Shown here: piece by piece, positions 51,313-59,919 of the stretch | Layout: each line of letters begins with the position of its first letter | Position numbering within the stretch: the first letter of the stretch is position 1 | Assembly: GCF_001592305.1 (NCBI RefSeq) | Contig: NZ_BCWR01000008.1 | Coordinates: forward strand, 171,381-235,380 | Direction: 5' to 3' | Origin: Hydrogenophaga taeniospiralis CCUG 15921 | Lineage (GTDB): Bacteria > Pseudomonadota > Gammaproteobacteria > Burkholderiales > Burkholderiaceae_C | Length of the DNA stretch: 64,000 nt | The notes under the pieces: generated by a model | Seen by the model: the letters and a program-made list of their open reading frames with translations, nothing else | Database searches by the model: none | Told to the model about the DNA's origin: nothing | Position numbers and translations under genes: made by a program

Positions 51313-52802
51313 ACATCCAGCGTTTCACCGCCCCGACCTCGCGCGAGGCCATGGCCAAGGCCCGCCTCACCTTCGGCGACAGCGCCGTCATCCTCTCCAC
51401 CCGCTCCACCGACGGGGGCTTCGAGGTGATGGCCGCCGCCGAAGAAAGCCTGGCGCCCGTCGCGAGCCCCACGCCCCAGGCCGTGCGCGGCGAGCGCGCG
51501 CAGCCGGCGCGCAGCCGCCTGGCGCCGGCCACCGAATCGGTGGAGAGCGACACCGAGACGCTGTCCATGAGCACGCTCTCGTTCCAGGAGTACGTGCGCG
51601 AACGCATGCTGCGCAAGCGCCGCGCCGAGCAGGCGGGCGAAGCGCCCCAGGCCGAGGCCGCACCCATGCCCGCACCCGCCGAACCGCGCCGCGCCGCGCC
51701 GCGCGCCGAACCGATCCACATCCCGGTGCAGCGCTTCAACGCGCCCCCGCCGCCCCCGGTGGCCACCCCGATGCCGGCACCGATCCGCACCCGCCCGGTG
51801 GTCAACGCCGCGTGGGAAGACTCGCAGCCCGCGCCGCGCCTGGCCGAGCGCGCCGACAGCAGCGTCGCCGTGGAGCTCTCGGCCCTCAAGGACATGATCG
51901 AAGAGCGCTTCAACACCCTGGCCTGGCTGGGTTCGTCCAAGCAGAACCCGATCCAGTCCGGCCTGATGCTCAAGCTCATCCGCTCCGGCTTTTCGCCGGC
52001 CATGGCGCGCTCCGTGCTGGAGCGCATGCCGGTCGACGCTGCCGCGCCCGAGGCCATGCGCTGGGTCATGGACGTGCTGGCGCGCAACCTGCGCACCGCC
52101 AGCCCCGGCGCCGGCTTGTGCGACGAAGGCGGCGTGGTCACCCTGATCGGCGCCACCGGCGTGGGCAAGACCACCACCGCCGCCAAGCTCGCCGCCCAGT
52201 GCGTCAAGCAGTACGGCCCCGCTTCCGTGGGCATGATCACGCTCGACACCTACCGCGTCTCGGGCTACGAACAACTGCGCACCTACGGCCGCATGCTCGG
52301 CGTGGTGGCCCACCTGGCGCACGACCGCGCCGCGCTCAAGGACCTGCTCAACCTGCTGGCCAACAAGCGCATGGTGATCGTGGACACCGCCGGCCTGGGC
52401 CAGCGCGACCAGCGCATCCAGGACATGCTCGACGTGCTGGACATGCCCAAGGTCAAGAAGACCCTGGTGCTCAACGCCAGCTCGCACGGCGACACGCTCG
52501 ACGACGTGCTCACCGCCTTCAAGGCCCGCACCCTGCACGGCGTGGTGCTCTCCAAGGTGGACGAGGCCGTCAAGCTCGGCCCGGCCCTCGATGCCCTGAT
52601 CCGCCACCAGGTGGTGCTGCGCGGCGTGGCCAACGGCCAGCGCGTGCCCGAAGACTGGCAGAACCCCGAGGCCAACGCGCTGGTGCGGGTGTCCATGGGC
52701 ACCGACGGCAAGTCCGCCTTCGATCCGCAGTCCACCGACATGGGTTTCTATTTCGCCCAGGCTTCGAGCCTCGGCCTCGACCTGGGAGCCTCGCATGTTT
52801 GA
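51309..52802 (+). CDS. flhF: flagellar placement GTPase FlhF
   Basis: A 497-residue SRP-type GTPase. N-terminal B domain (MNIQRFTAPTSREAMAKARL), a Pro/Ala/Arg-rich linker (about 75-190), the N domain, then the G domain with G1 GATGVGKTTTAAKLAA, DTYRVSGYEQLRTYG, G3 VDTAGLGQRD and G4 LSKVDEAVKLG. It directs polar flagellar assembly. It overlaps flhA upstream and the flhG-like gene downstream (8 bp). Confidence 0.95.
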   Translation: MNIQRFTAPTSREAMAKARLTFGDSAVILSTRSTDGGFEVMAAAEESLAPVASPTPQAVRGERAQPARSRLAPATESVESDTETLSMSTLSFQEYVRERMLRKRRAEQAGEAPQAEAAPMPAPAEPRRAAPRAEPIHIPVQRFNAPPPPPVATPMPAPIRTRPVVNAAWEDSQPAPRLAERADSSVAVELSALKDMIEERFNTLAWLGSSKQNPIQSGLMLKLIRSGFSPAMARSVLERMPVDAAAPEAMRWVMDVLARNLRTASPGAGLCDEGGVVTLIGATGVGKTTTAAKLAAQCVKQYGPASVGMITLDTYRVSGYEQLRTYGRMLGVVAHLAHDRAALKDLLNLLANKRMVIVDTAGLGQRDQRIQDMLDVLDMPKVKKTLVLNASSHGDTLDDVLTAFKARTLHGVVLSKVDEAVKLGPALDALIRHQVVLRGVANGQRVPEDWQNPEANALVRVSMGTDGKSAFDPQSTDMGFYFAQASSLGLDLGASHV

Positions 52803-53607
52803 TTTCGGTTTCGACCAGGCCGCCGGCCTGCGGGCCGAACCCGCCCGCGCCAGTGGCCCCAGCGTGATGCCGGTGGCCAGCCCCGCGCAACCCGCGCGCG
52901 CCTACGAGCTGCTGTGCACCCTGGCGGCCCACCTCAGCGCGCTCGGCCGCGAGGTCGTCATCATCGACGCCACCGCCAGCGAAACCCCGGTGCGCCGTGG
53001 CAACGACGGTGCCCACCTGGGCCTGCTGCACGCCATGCACGACCCCTCCATCTGCGGCCTGGCCCGCTCGGGCGAGGGCGTGGACTGGCTGGTCATGCCC
53101 GGCGCGCTCGGCATGCAGGCCCTGCAACAGACCGCCCAGGCCTCGGGCGGCGCGGTGGCGCTCTCGCGCCTGCTCGCCCCCTTCGGGCCGCGCGCGCTGG
53201 TGCTGCTGTTCGCGCCCCCGCAAGGCCTGGCCACGCTGTTGGCCGGCCTGCCCGCCCGCGCGCTGGTGCCGGTGCTGCCCCAGCCGCAGGCCAGCATCGA
53301 CGCCTATGGCGCGATCAAGCTGCTGCACGCCGCCGGCGTCTCGCCGGTGCTCGCGCCGCTGGAGCAGGGCCTGGCGCCCGAGGCGGTGCCGCTGCAGCAG
53401 GTGGTGGACACGGTGGCCGACTGCGCGCAGCGCTACCTGGGCCTGCCGCTGGATACCTGGCCGCTGAACACCTGGGGCCTGCGCGTGCAGGAAAGCGCGC
53501 TCACCCGCTGCGACCCCCGCGCTGGCGCCCCCGCCGGGCTGTGGCAGCCCCACTTTTCCGCCCCGCAGGCCGGCCGCGCCGCGACCGCCCACACCACATG
53601 GAGCTGA
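52795..53607 (+). CDS. flhG: degenerate FlhG/FleN-like MinD-family protein without P-loop
   Basis: A 270-residue protein in the position of flhG between flhF and fliA. The fold of MinD-type ATPases can be traced (LAAHLSALGREVVIIDAT, WLVMPGALGMQALQQTAQ, ALVLLFAPPQGLATLLA, GAIKLLHAAGVSPVLA), but the deviant Walker A lysine motif GKGGVGKT that should precede the first helix is replaced by PARAYELLCTLA, and the LGLANVD segment is absent. ATP hydrolysis is therefore unlikely. FlhG normally limits flagellar number by stimulating FlhF; here it may act only as a binding partner. The symbol reflects position. Confidence 0.7.
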   Translation: MFDFGFDQAAGLRAEPARASGPSVMPVASPAQPARAYELLCTLAAHLSALGREVVIIDATASETPVRRGNDGAHLGLLHAMHDPSICGLARSGEGVDWLVMPGALGMQALQQTAQASGGAVALSRLLAPFGPRALVLLFAPPQGLATLLAGLPARALVPVLPQPQASIDAYGAIKLLHAAGVSPVLAPLEQGLAPEAVPLQQVVDTVADCAQRYLGLPLDTWPLNTWGLRVQESALTRCDPRAGAPAGLWQPHFSAPQAGRAATAHTTWS

Positions 53608-53612
53608 CGACG

Positions 53613-54329
53613 ATGTACACCGCCAAAGGCACCCTCAACCGGGACGACCAGTTGCGCAAATACAGCCCGCTGGTGCGTCGCCTGGCCCACCACATGATCG
53701 CCAAGCTGCCGCCCAGCGTGGAGCTCGACGACCTGATCCAGGTCGGCATGATCGGCCTGACCGAAGCCATCGCGCGCTTCGAGCCCGCGCAGGGCGTGCA
53801 GTTCGAGACCTTCGCCAGCCAGCGCATCCGCGGCGCCATGATCGACGAGCTGCGCGAGGGCGACTGGATGAGCCGCGGTTCGCGCAAGAGCCAGAAGGAC
53901 ATCGAAGGCGCCGTGCACCGCCTGCAGCAGAAGCTGCACCGCCCGCCCATGGAGTCCGAGATCGCCAAGGAACTGGGCATGGAGCTGGCCGAGTACCAGC
54001 ACCTGCTGGCCAAGGTGCGCGGCACCCAGCTGGTGTACCTGGAAGACATCAGCGGCCACGGCGATGACGAGGACAGCTTCCTGGACCGCCACATGGGCGA
54101 CACCGAGGCCGAACCCTCGGCCGTGCTGCAGGACCACCGCATGCGCACCGCCCTGGTGGCCGCCATCAAGGTGCTGCCCGAGCGCGAGCAGCACATCATG
54201 AGCATGTACTACGAGCACGACATGAACCTCAAGGAAATCGCCGCCGTGCTCGGCGTGACCGAGTCGCGCATCTGCCAGCTGCACAGCCAGTCCATCGCAC
54301 GCCTGCGGGCCAAGCTGCGGGAGCATTGA
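53613..54329 (+). CDS. fliA: flagellar sigma factor sigma-28
   Basis: A 238-residue FliA. Region 2 (YSPLVRRLAHHMIAKLPPSV, DDLIQVGMIGLTEAIARFEP, FETFASQRIRGAMIDELREG), region 3 and region 4 HTH (LKEIAAVLGVTESRICQLHS). It transcribes late flagellar and chemotaxis genes; four candidate sites are seen in this window. The ATG at 53613 has GGAG upstream, whereas an in-frame ATG at 53598 has none. No flgM is in the window. Confidence 0.95.
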   Translation: MYTAKGTLNRDDQLRKYSPLVRRLAHHMIAKLPPSVELDDLIQVGMIGLTEAIARFEPAQGVQFETFASQRIRGAMIDELREGDWMSRGSRKSQKDIEGAVHRLQQKLHRPPMESEIAKELGMELAEYQHLLAKVRGTQLVYLEDISGHGDDEDSFLDRHMGDTEAEPSAVLQDHRMRTALVAAIKVLPEREQHIMSMYYEHDMNLKEIAAVLGVTESRICQLHSQSIARLRAKLREH

Positions 54330-54411
54330 GGTCTGGCTCGGGCGTCGACGCGCGTCTTGCCGCTGCTTTGACGAATGCGCCTTTTTTGCACCCAACGCAC
54401 GAGCAACCGAC

Positions 54412-55545
54412 ATGCACACAGCCAGAAGACTCAAGTTCACGCAGGTCGTTTTCACCGGCGATCTGCTGCGGCCCTTTGCCCATGGAAGCGAATGGGAAAG
54501 CGCCACATGGAAAAACATCCGATGGCTGCAGGCCCACGTCGCGCCCCATCTCGAGCGGTTGGGCGTCGATCACAGATCCTTGACATGGGATCCGCACCTC
54601 AATCCGAAAAAGAGCACCTACTTTGATACGCCCGCGCTGTATGACCGTCTCGGGCTTGAACTGGGCATGGTCAGCTGGACGATCCTGGCATCCCTGAAGT
54701 CAGCGCCAGCGGCCCTGATCGATCAACTCGCGCCAACGGTCAAAGATGCACTGGTCATCGGCTACGAGATGCCCGACCTGATGTTGGACGCCCTGACGGA
54801 ACTGGGGGTGCCCTACATCGATGTGGTCTTGCATGCTGTGCGGTTCATGCCGGACCTGATGTTTGCCATGCGAACCAACCATCCGGATCTGCACGAGTCG
54901 CTATCGTTCAACAGGGTTCAGGAAGCCGATATCCTGAGCCGAGCCGCCGACATCAAGGCCAAGGCGGCCTGGATGTCTGCCCCCGTCGACGCAGCTCCAG
55001 GCTCCCTGGTGATCTTCGGACAGGTCCACGGCGACCGGTCGCTGGTCGCAACCGAGGGTGGCGGATTCTGCAGCCTGGAAAGCCATCTGCAGGAACTGGT
55101 CGAGCTGTGCCATTCGCATGCGCATGCGTACTTCAAGCCGCACCCCTATGACGTTCAAGAAAGCCCCTCCGTCCGGGCCATTCGCCACATAGGCTCTGTG
55201 GAGTTCACCTCTGCCAATGCGTACCACCTGATGGCACAGGACAACATCAGGACCATCGCCGCCTTGAACTCCAGTTGCCTGTTCGAAGCCCGCTATTTCG
55301 ACAAAGAGACGGTGCGTTTCAAACCCTGTCTCTATGACTTCGATGCCCACCATGGCCCTCGCGATGGTCTCCCGGGAGCGCTCCTTTCCCAGACACCTTC
55401 ATGGCTGGACGCGGCATTCTGGGGGGAGCTGCTGTCACTTGAGACGGCGCCATCGCTGGCCGTCGCGCAATGGATGCCCGATCGACTGCGCAGAAGCATG
55501 AACGCGGACTGGGGCTATGGGCAGATTGGCAAGGTGGTGGCATGA
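54412..55545 (+). CDS. capsule-type polysaccharide biosynthesis protein (KpsS-like), putative
   Basis: A 377-residue cytoplasmic protein with an alpha/beta glycosyltransferase-like plan. The segment HAHAYFKPHPYDVQESPSVR resembles the KPHP loop of KpsS/KpsC-type transferases and related capsule or glycan proteins, and GSLVIFGQVHGDRSL plus IAALNSSCLFEARYF suit the nucleotide-sugar half. The specific reaction is unknown. It begins 82 bp after fliA, overlaps a methyltransferase gene (ATGA) and so heads a three-gene operon. Base composition is less GC-rich than in flagellar genes, hinting at acquisition. A role in flagellin or surface glycan decoration is inferred from location. Confidence 0.55.
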   Translation: MHTARRLKFTQVVFTGDLLRPFAHGSEWESATWKNIRWLQAHVAPHLERLGVDHRSLTWDPHLNPKKSTYFDTPALYDRLGLELGMVSWTILASLKSAPAALIDQLAPTVKDALVIGYEMPDLMLDALTELGVPYIDVVLHAVRFMPDLMFAMRTNHPDLHESLSFNRVQEADILSRAADIKAKAAWMSAPVDAAPGSLVIFGQVHGDRSLVATEGGGFCSLESHLQELVELCHSHAHAYFKPHPYDVQESPSVRAIRHIGSVEFTSANAYHLMAQDNIRTIAALNSSCLFEARYFDKETVRFKPCLYDFDAHHGPRDGLPGALLSQTPSWLDAAFWGELLSLETAPSLAVAQWMPDRLRRSMNADWGYGQIGKVVA

Positions 55546-56561
55546 ACACGTTGGCTTATTCAGATCCGGATGAGGCGCTGGCCCACTTGCTCCAGTGCGC
55601 GCAGGAAGTGCCCGCCGCCGACTTGCTGCCCAACGCGCAAGCGGCGATCAACGGCTTTCCCCACGACGCCCGGCTGCGAACGATGCAAGCGATTCTTCAT
55701 CGCGCGTGTGGACAACCCGAGGCAGCCCTGGACGCCAGCTGGAAGGCACTGGTGCTCTCCCCGAAGGATGAAATTGCACGGCAGGAACTGCTGTTCTGTG
55801 TGTCCGAACAGGTGGGGTTGGCCCCTTCCGACGGACACGACTTCTCTCTGGAAAGCGGCGAGCGTCAGACAGCCCCCCATATCCATGGCATTCGCGCCGA
55901 TCACCGTGCCAGGTATGCATGGGCTGCCCGGCTGCTGCGCAGCCACTTCCGGGACAGCTCCCGCCTCACAGGACTGGATGCCTTTTGCGGGAACGGCTAC
56001 GGCAGCCGGATGATCAGCCAACTGACCGGATCGCGCGTGATCGGGATCGATGGCTCCACCGAAGCCGTGGAACTGGCCGAAAGACACTACGGCAACCATC
56101 GGGTGGCGTTTGGGCAGGCCGTATTTCCTTTCGAACTGACGCCCGGTTTGTTCGATTACGCGGTCTCCTTCGAATCGGTCGAACACGTTCCCGACAGCGA
56201 AGCACTGCTGGCACAGATCTGCCGTTCCACGAAGGGCCCTGTGTTCCTGTCGGTCCCGAATGAGCGAGCCCTTCCCCATGCCGACTTCTCGGCCCAATTC
56301 GGCTTCCACTGTCGTCACTTCACATCGGAAGACATCTGCCAGTTCATGCGCCGTCTGGGCTTCCCATGCGTGCTGGCCAGTGCCGGACAGCAGGTGTATC
56401 GGGTGCAAGACAAGCGATTGGCGGGTCTGCTGCCCGAGAGCCAGATGCACTTGCGCCCCCTGACAGACAACAGTCAATTCATCATGCTCATGTTCTCGCG
56501 TGAAGGCGGACAAGCAGGCGGACAGACCGCGAACCCTGCCCTGCAAGGAGTCCTCGGATGA
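55542..56561 (+). CDS. TPR-like/SAM-dependent methyltransferase
   Basis: A 339-residue protein. Residues 1-100 are helical and repeat-like (QAILHRACGQPEAALDASWK), resembling a TPR pair. Residues about 125-300 form a class I methyltransferase: motif I LDAFCGNGYGSRMISQL, acidic residue in VIGIDGSTEAVELAERHYG, and FDYAVSFESVEHVPDSEALL. The substrate may be a sugar or protein glycan, judging by its operon partners. It overlaps both neighbours by 4 bp. Confidence 0.72.
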   Translation: MNTLAYSDPDEALAHLLQCAQEVPAADLLPNAQAAINGFPHDARLRTMQAILHRACGQPEAALDASWKALVLSPKDEIARQELLFCVSEQVGLAPSDGHDFSLESGERQTAPHIHGIRADHRARYAWAARLLRSHFRDSSRLTGLDAFCGNGYGSRMISQLTGSRVIGIDGSTEAVELAERHYGNHRVAFGQAVFPFELTPGLFDYAVSFESVEHVPDSEALLAQICRSTKGPVFLSVPNERALPHADFSAQFGFHCRHFTSEDICQFMRRLGFPCVLASAGQQVYRVQDKRLAGLLPESQMHLRPLTDNSQFIMLMFSREGGQAGGQTANPALQGVLG

Positions 56562-57061
56562 AGCTCAACGTCGGCTGCGGCAACGTGCATCGCCTGGATG
56601 GATACGTGCACGTGGATGCCAGGGAAACGCCGATCACGGACCTGGTCTGTGATGCATGGGCGATCGATCTTCCACCAGGACAAGTGACCGAGGTCTACTC
56701 CCGTCACATGCTGGAGCACCTGCCCCGACACCAGGCGATCCTGACCCTGCGCTCATGGTTTCAGCTGCTGGCACCCGCGGGACGTTTGCACATCATTGTT
56801 CCGGACATTCTTTTTCATGCCAGGCAACTGCTGGGGCTGGAATCCAGCGTCTTTCCCGATCAATATGAGCATGCGATGGCCGGGTTCTATGGCTGGTGTG
56901 ATCCGGACCGTGGTGGCGACATCCATGACAGCCACCGCTGGGGATACTCATTCGAGACGCTGGCCGCACACCTGCAAGAGATCGGATTCACGGGTGTCCG
57001 ACAACTCCAGCAAGGCAAAGACAGCGAGCCCTGGCACCTCAATGTCGAGGCATTCAAGTAG
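56558..57061 (+). CDS. small SAM-dependent methyltransferase
   Basis: A 167-residue class I methyltransferase: motif I LNVGCGNVHRLDGYVHVDA, then VYSRHMLEHLPRHQAILTL and LHIIVPDILFHARQLLG. Such short forms are common in polysaccharide and glycan clusters. It ends the operon begun by the KpsS-like gene, overlapping the previous methyltransferase by 4 bp, and is convergent with the HAD-domain gene. Confidence 0.75.
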   Translation: MKLNVGCGNVHRLDGYVHVDARETPITDLVCDAWAIDLPPGQVTEVYSRHMLEHLPRHQAILTLRSWFQLLAPAGRLHIIVPDILFHARQLLGLESSVFPDQYEHAMAGFYGWCDPDRGGDIHDSHRWGYSFETLAAHLQEIGFTGVRQLQQGKDSEPWHLNVEAFK

Positions 57062-57130
57062 GTGCATCACCCATTGCCATGGACCGGGCGGTGACCGTCC
57101 ATGCCGCGCAGGCCTTCCATGTGAGGCCCT

Positions 57131-59602
57131 TCATACCGGCTCCTTGATGGGGCTGGATGCGGTGAGGATCGTTTCGTAGGGAGCCGCTGCTTCGTGGGCG
57201 CTGTGCGAAGCAGCATCGGTTGATTCGGCCCGCGCCAGCACCGGGCGGAACACCACGCGGATCATGAATTTTCCGTGTTCCTTCGAGCCACAGGCTGGGA
57301 AATACATCATGCCGCCAGGGCTGAACTTGACCAGCGTGCCTTCGACCTGTTCCAGGCCGTCGAGGAGCACGGCCTCGCCCAGCGCCAGGTCTTCGCCCGG
57401 TTCCTTGTCGTCCAGTGGCACCTTCTGGATGCTGTCGAGCTGCAGCCACTCGTGGGTCTGCCCCAGCAGCAGGCTCTGGTCGAAGGCGGCGCTCATGGGC
57501 AGGTGCAGGCGGTAGTAGCCGTCGTAGGTGGCGGTGGCCAGCGTCTGGACGAGGGCGTGCTGGTCGCGGTTCGCGATCAGCGTCGGAATGCTGGTGGTCC
57601 GGAAGCTGGCTTCGGACGGTGCGAGGCTGTAGCCAAAGCGCTGCGCCGACAGCAGCGTGGTGGCCAGCGAGATGTCCATCTGCCGCATCTCCATGGGGTA
57701 GCTGATGCGCATCGCCTTGAGTTCCTGGGTCATGAGGGCGAAGCCCTCCTTGCGGTACTCGTGGATGCCGGCTTGCAGGTTGGCCGTGGGCAGCAGCAGG
57801 TCGGTCCCCAGGTTGAAGTCGAACTCGAACGCGGAGAGGCAGGCGATCTCTGGTGCGCTGGGGAAGTAGAGCAGTCGGCCGAGGTCGGCCGCCGCCTGCT
57901 GCGCCAGCTCCAGCGGCGTCTGGCGCGGTTGATGGCGCTCGGGTGTGCGCGCCATGTCGGCCACGAAACGCAGGCAGGCCGCCTGGATGTCGGCCACCAC
58001 CTCCGACTGAGGACGCGCGGTATTGGACTGGCTTCGGATGGGTTCACCCTGTTCGGTGTAGTCCACCGTGCTGGCCTCGGGCGTGGTGCACATCATCTCG
58101 AACAGGCCGATGTACGCCGTCATGGCCAGGATCAGGCGTTCGTCGGCCCAGCTGGCATCGATCAGGCCCTTGCGGTCGGTCTGCTGGCCCTTGACGCGGC
58201 TCGCGATCAGGTAGAGGCCGAAGAGATCGACATCCATGGCCTGCTTGAACACCGGGGCCAGGCGGGTCTGTGCCGTGCCGCTGTAGCCGAGGTCCACCAG
58301 GACCAGGGTCTCTCCCGGTGCCAGACCGGTGCGCTGCCTGACATGGGTGAACATGCGCTCGCGAAAGGCGGCCGATTGCTGGAACACCAGTTTCAAGGTG
58401 TCGTCGCGCAGCACCAGGCGGGTGAAGGTTTGGGTCGGCTGGTCCGATCGGGTGGCCTGGTCCAGCAGCGCCTGGGCCTTCGATGGTGGAAGCAGCAGTT
58501 GTTTGGCCATGGCCGGCATGGAGCTCTCCGACAGGCTGCCCGCCAGCAGCTGGACCACGTCGGCCTTGGTCTGCAGCGAGGAGGCGATGGCGGTGAATCG
58601 CGAGACGTTGATCTGATGCAGGCCCTCGGCGCCCATCAGGACCTCGCACACCTTCGCGGGCAGGTAGCCGTCGCGCAGCAGAAAGGCGATCTTGACCAGC
58701 TTGCCGGCCGCCTGGAGCGCCTGAATTTGCTGCTCGATGAAGCGGCCGAAGCTGTACAGAATGGGGCCCAGCGAGCGGTAGCCGATCTGCTGCGCCGCGC
58801 TCAGCGTTTCTGTATCGGTCGCCGCCAGCAGGCCGTGAAAGTAGCTGGGCAGCGCGTGCGTGTGGCGCAGCTCGGGCATGAGCTGAACGGCGGCGCTGGC
58901 GCGCTGCTCCAGCTGGCTGGTGACGGACGCCGGATGTTGTCGCAGCCAGGCCGAGGCGATGCCATGCCGTGCCGGGCCTTGCAGGTCGGCGTGGCGGTTG
59001 TCCCCCAGATGAAACACCTGTTGCGGCTGGACTTTTTCCCGCCGCAGCACCTCTTTCCAGATGCCCGAGGTCTTGGAAGCACCGACATCGCAAGAGCAAT
59101 AGATGTGCGAAATGGCGTCGGCGGTCTCTCCCATCAGGGCGCCGAGCATGTGGCCGAGCTGCTTGCCGGTGAAGTAGATGTCGCTCACCACGATCACGCG
59201 CAACCCCTTGGCGCGCGCGCTCCGGATCAATCGCGCGATCGGTTCGAAGATGAAGGCGTGTGCGATCTCGCAGGCGATTTCGACTTCGCCGGCCTCGGCG
59301 ATGCCTTGGGGGTCTGCGTGCGGCAGCAGTTCCCGGTGGATGTCTTCCAGGGTGATTTCGCTGATGCCGGTGAGCAGCTGCTTGCGGCGGCGCAGTTCCG
59401 ATTCACCTTTGGCCCGCAAGGCGGCGGTGATACCGGCCGAACGGAAAGGCTCCAGCGACTGCAGGCTGAAAAACACATCGGTCGGACGGGCCACCTTGCG
59501 CCACAGGATGGTGTCAAAACAATCGAGCGAAAGGACCTTGGTCTGGGGCGGGAGCTGCTCCAGCAAGGTGTCCAGTTCGTGAGCGCCAATTTCTTGATTC
59601 AT
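57131..59602 (-). CDS. large HAD-superfamily hydrolase (COG5610-like)
   Basis: An 823-residue protein. The N-terminal HAD domain (about 20-220) has motif I LSLDCFDTILWRK with nucleophile Asp27 but Phe29 in place of the usual second Asp, motif II IVVSDIYFTGKQLG, Lys in GASKTSGIWKEVL and motif IV VFHLGDNRHADLQG. The remaining 600 residues have no domain I recognise; segments such as KIAFLLRDGYLPAKVCEVLM and TLVLVDLGYSGTAQTRL recall the C-terminal parts of COG5610 proteins found in glycan loci. The missing second Asp suggests altered or non-phosphatase chemistry. It is convergent with the methyltransferase operon. Confidence 0.62.
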   Translation of the reverse strand: MNQEIGAHELDTLLEQLPPQTKVLSLDCFDTILWRKVARPTDVFFSLQSLEPFRSAGITAALRAKGESELRRRKQLLTGISEITLEDIHRELLPHADPQGIAEAGEVEIACEIAHAFIFEPIARLIRSARAKGLRVIVVSDIYFTGKQLGHMLGALMGETADAISHIYCSCDVGASKTSGIWKEVLRREKVQPQQVFHLGDNRHADLQGPARHGIASAWLRQHPASVTSQLEQRASAAVQLMPELRHTHALPSYFHGLLAATDTETLSAAQQIGYRSLGPILYSFGRFIEQQIQALQAAGKLVKIAFLLRDGYLPAKVCEVLMGAEGLHQINVSRFTAIASSLQTKADVVQLLAGSLSESSMPAMAKQLLLPPSKAQALLDQATRSDQPTQTFTRLVLRDDTLKLVFQQSAAFRERMFTHVRQRTGLAPGETLVLVDLGYSGTAQTRLAPVFKQAMDVDLFGLYLIASRVKGQQTDRKGLIDASWADERLILAMTAYIGLFEMMCTTPEASTVDYTEQGEPIRSQSNTARPQSEVVADIQAACLRFVADMARTPERHQPRQTPLELAQQAAADLGRLLYFPSAPEIACLSAFEFDFNLGTDLLLPTANLQAGIHEYRKEGFALMTQELKAMRISYPMEMRQMDISLATTLLSAQRFGYSLAPSEASFRTTSIPTLIANRDQHALVQTLATATYDGYYRLHLPMSAAFDQSLLLGQTHEWLQLDSIQKVPLDDKEPGEDLALGEAVLLDGLEQVEGTLVKFSPGGMMYFPACGSKEHGKFMIRVVFRPVLARAESTDAASHSAHEAAAPYETILTASSPIKEPV

Positions 59603-59919
59603 GGGGGGAGACTTCCTGCCGGGCGTGGAGCCGTGGGGTGAAAGTCAATGTAGCAGCGCGCTTTCGGGCTGAAGCCCTGAACACATTGCCCTGAAGACGG
59701 TTGTTCGGACGATTGGCCCGGGGGCCGGGCGAACTGCGGGCAGGATTCGTTGCATGGGTTGCTGGAATCGGCCCGATGTGTTGTTTTTTCTGTGAATTTC
59801 CCAGCCGAATGACGCGCGAGCGCAATCGATTGCTGAATGTGGTGTTTTTGAATGTAACAATCGCCGCAAATTTTTTCCACCAACCGGTGGTCAAAAGTTA
59901 TCCGCTTTCAGGGAGTTTC
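59603..59919. promoter_or_regulatory. divergent intergenic region, HAD gene / lipoprotein gene
   Basis: 317 bp without a credible gene. It is AT-rich from about 59760 to 59910. TTGCTG ... TAACAAT around 59831-59862 could be a rightward -35/-10 pair with an over-long spacer, so it is weak. No operator or RNA element was recognised. Confidence 0.4.

Noticed and set aside
57078..57103. CATGGAC...GTCCATG hairpin between convergent genes as a terminator
   Set aside because: A 7-bp stem with a long loop and no T-run; too weak to list as a feature.
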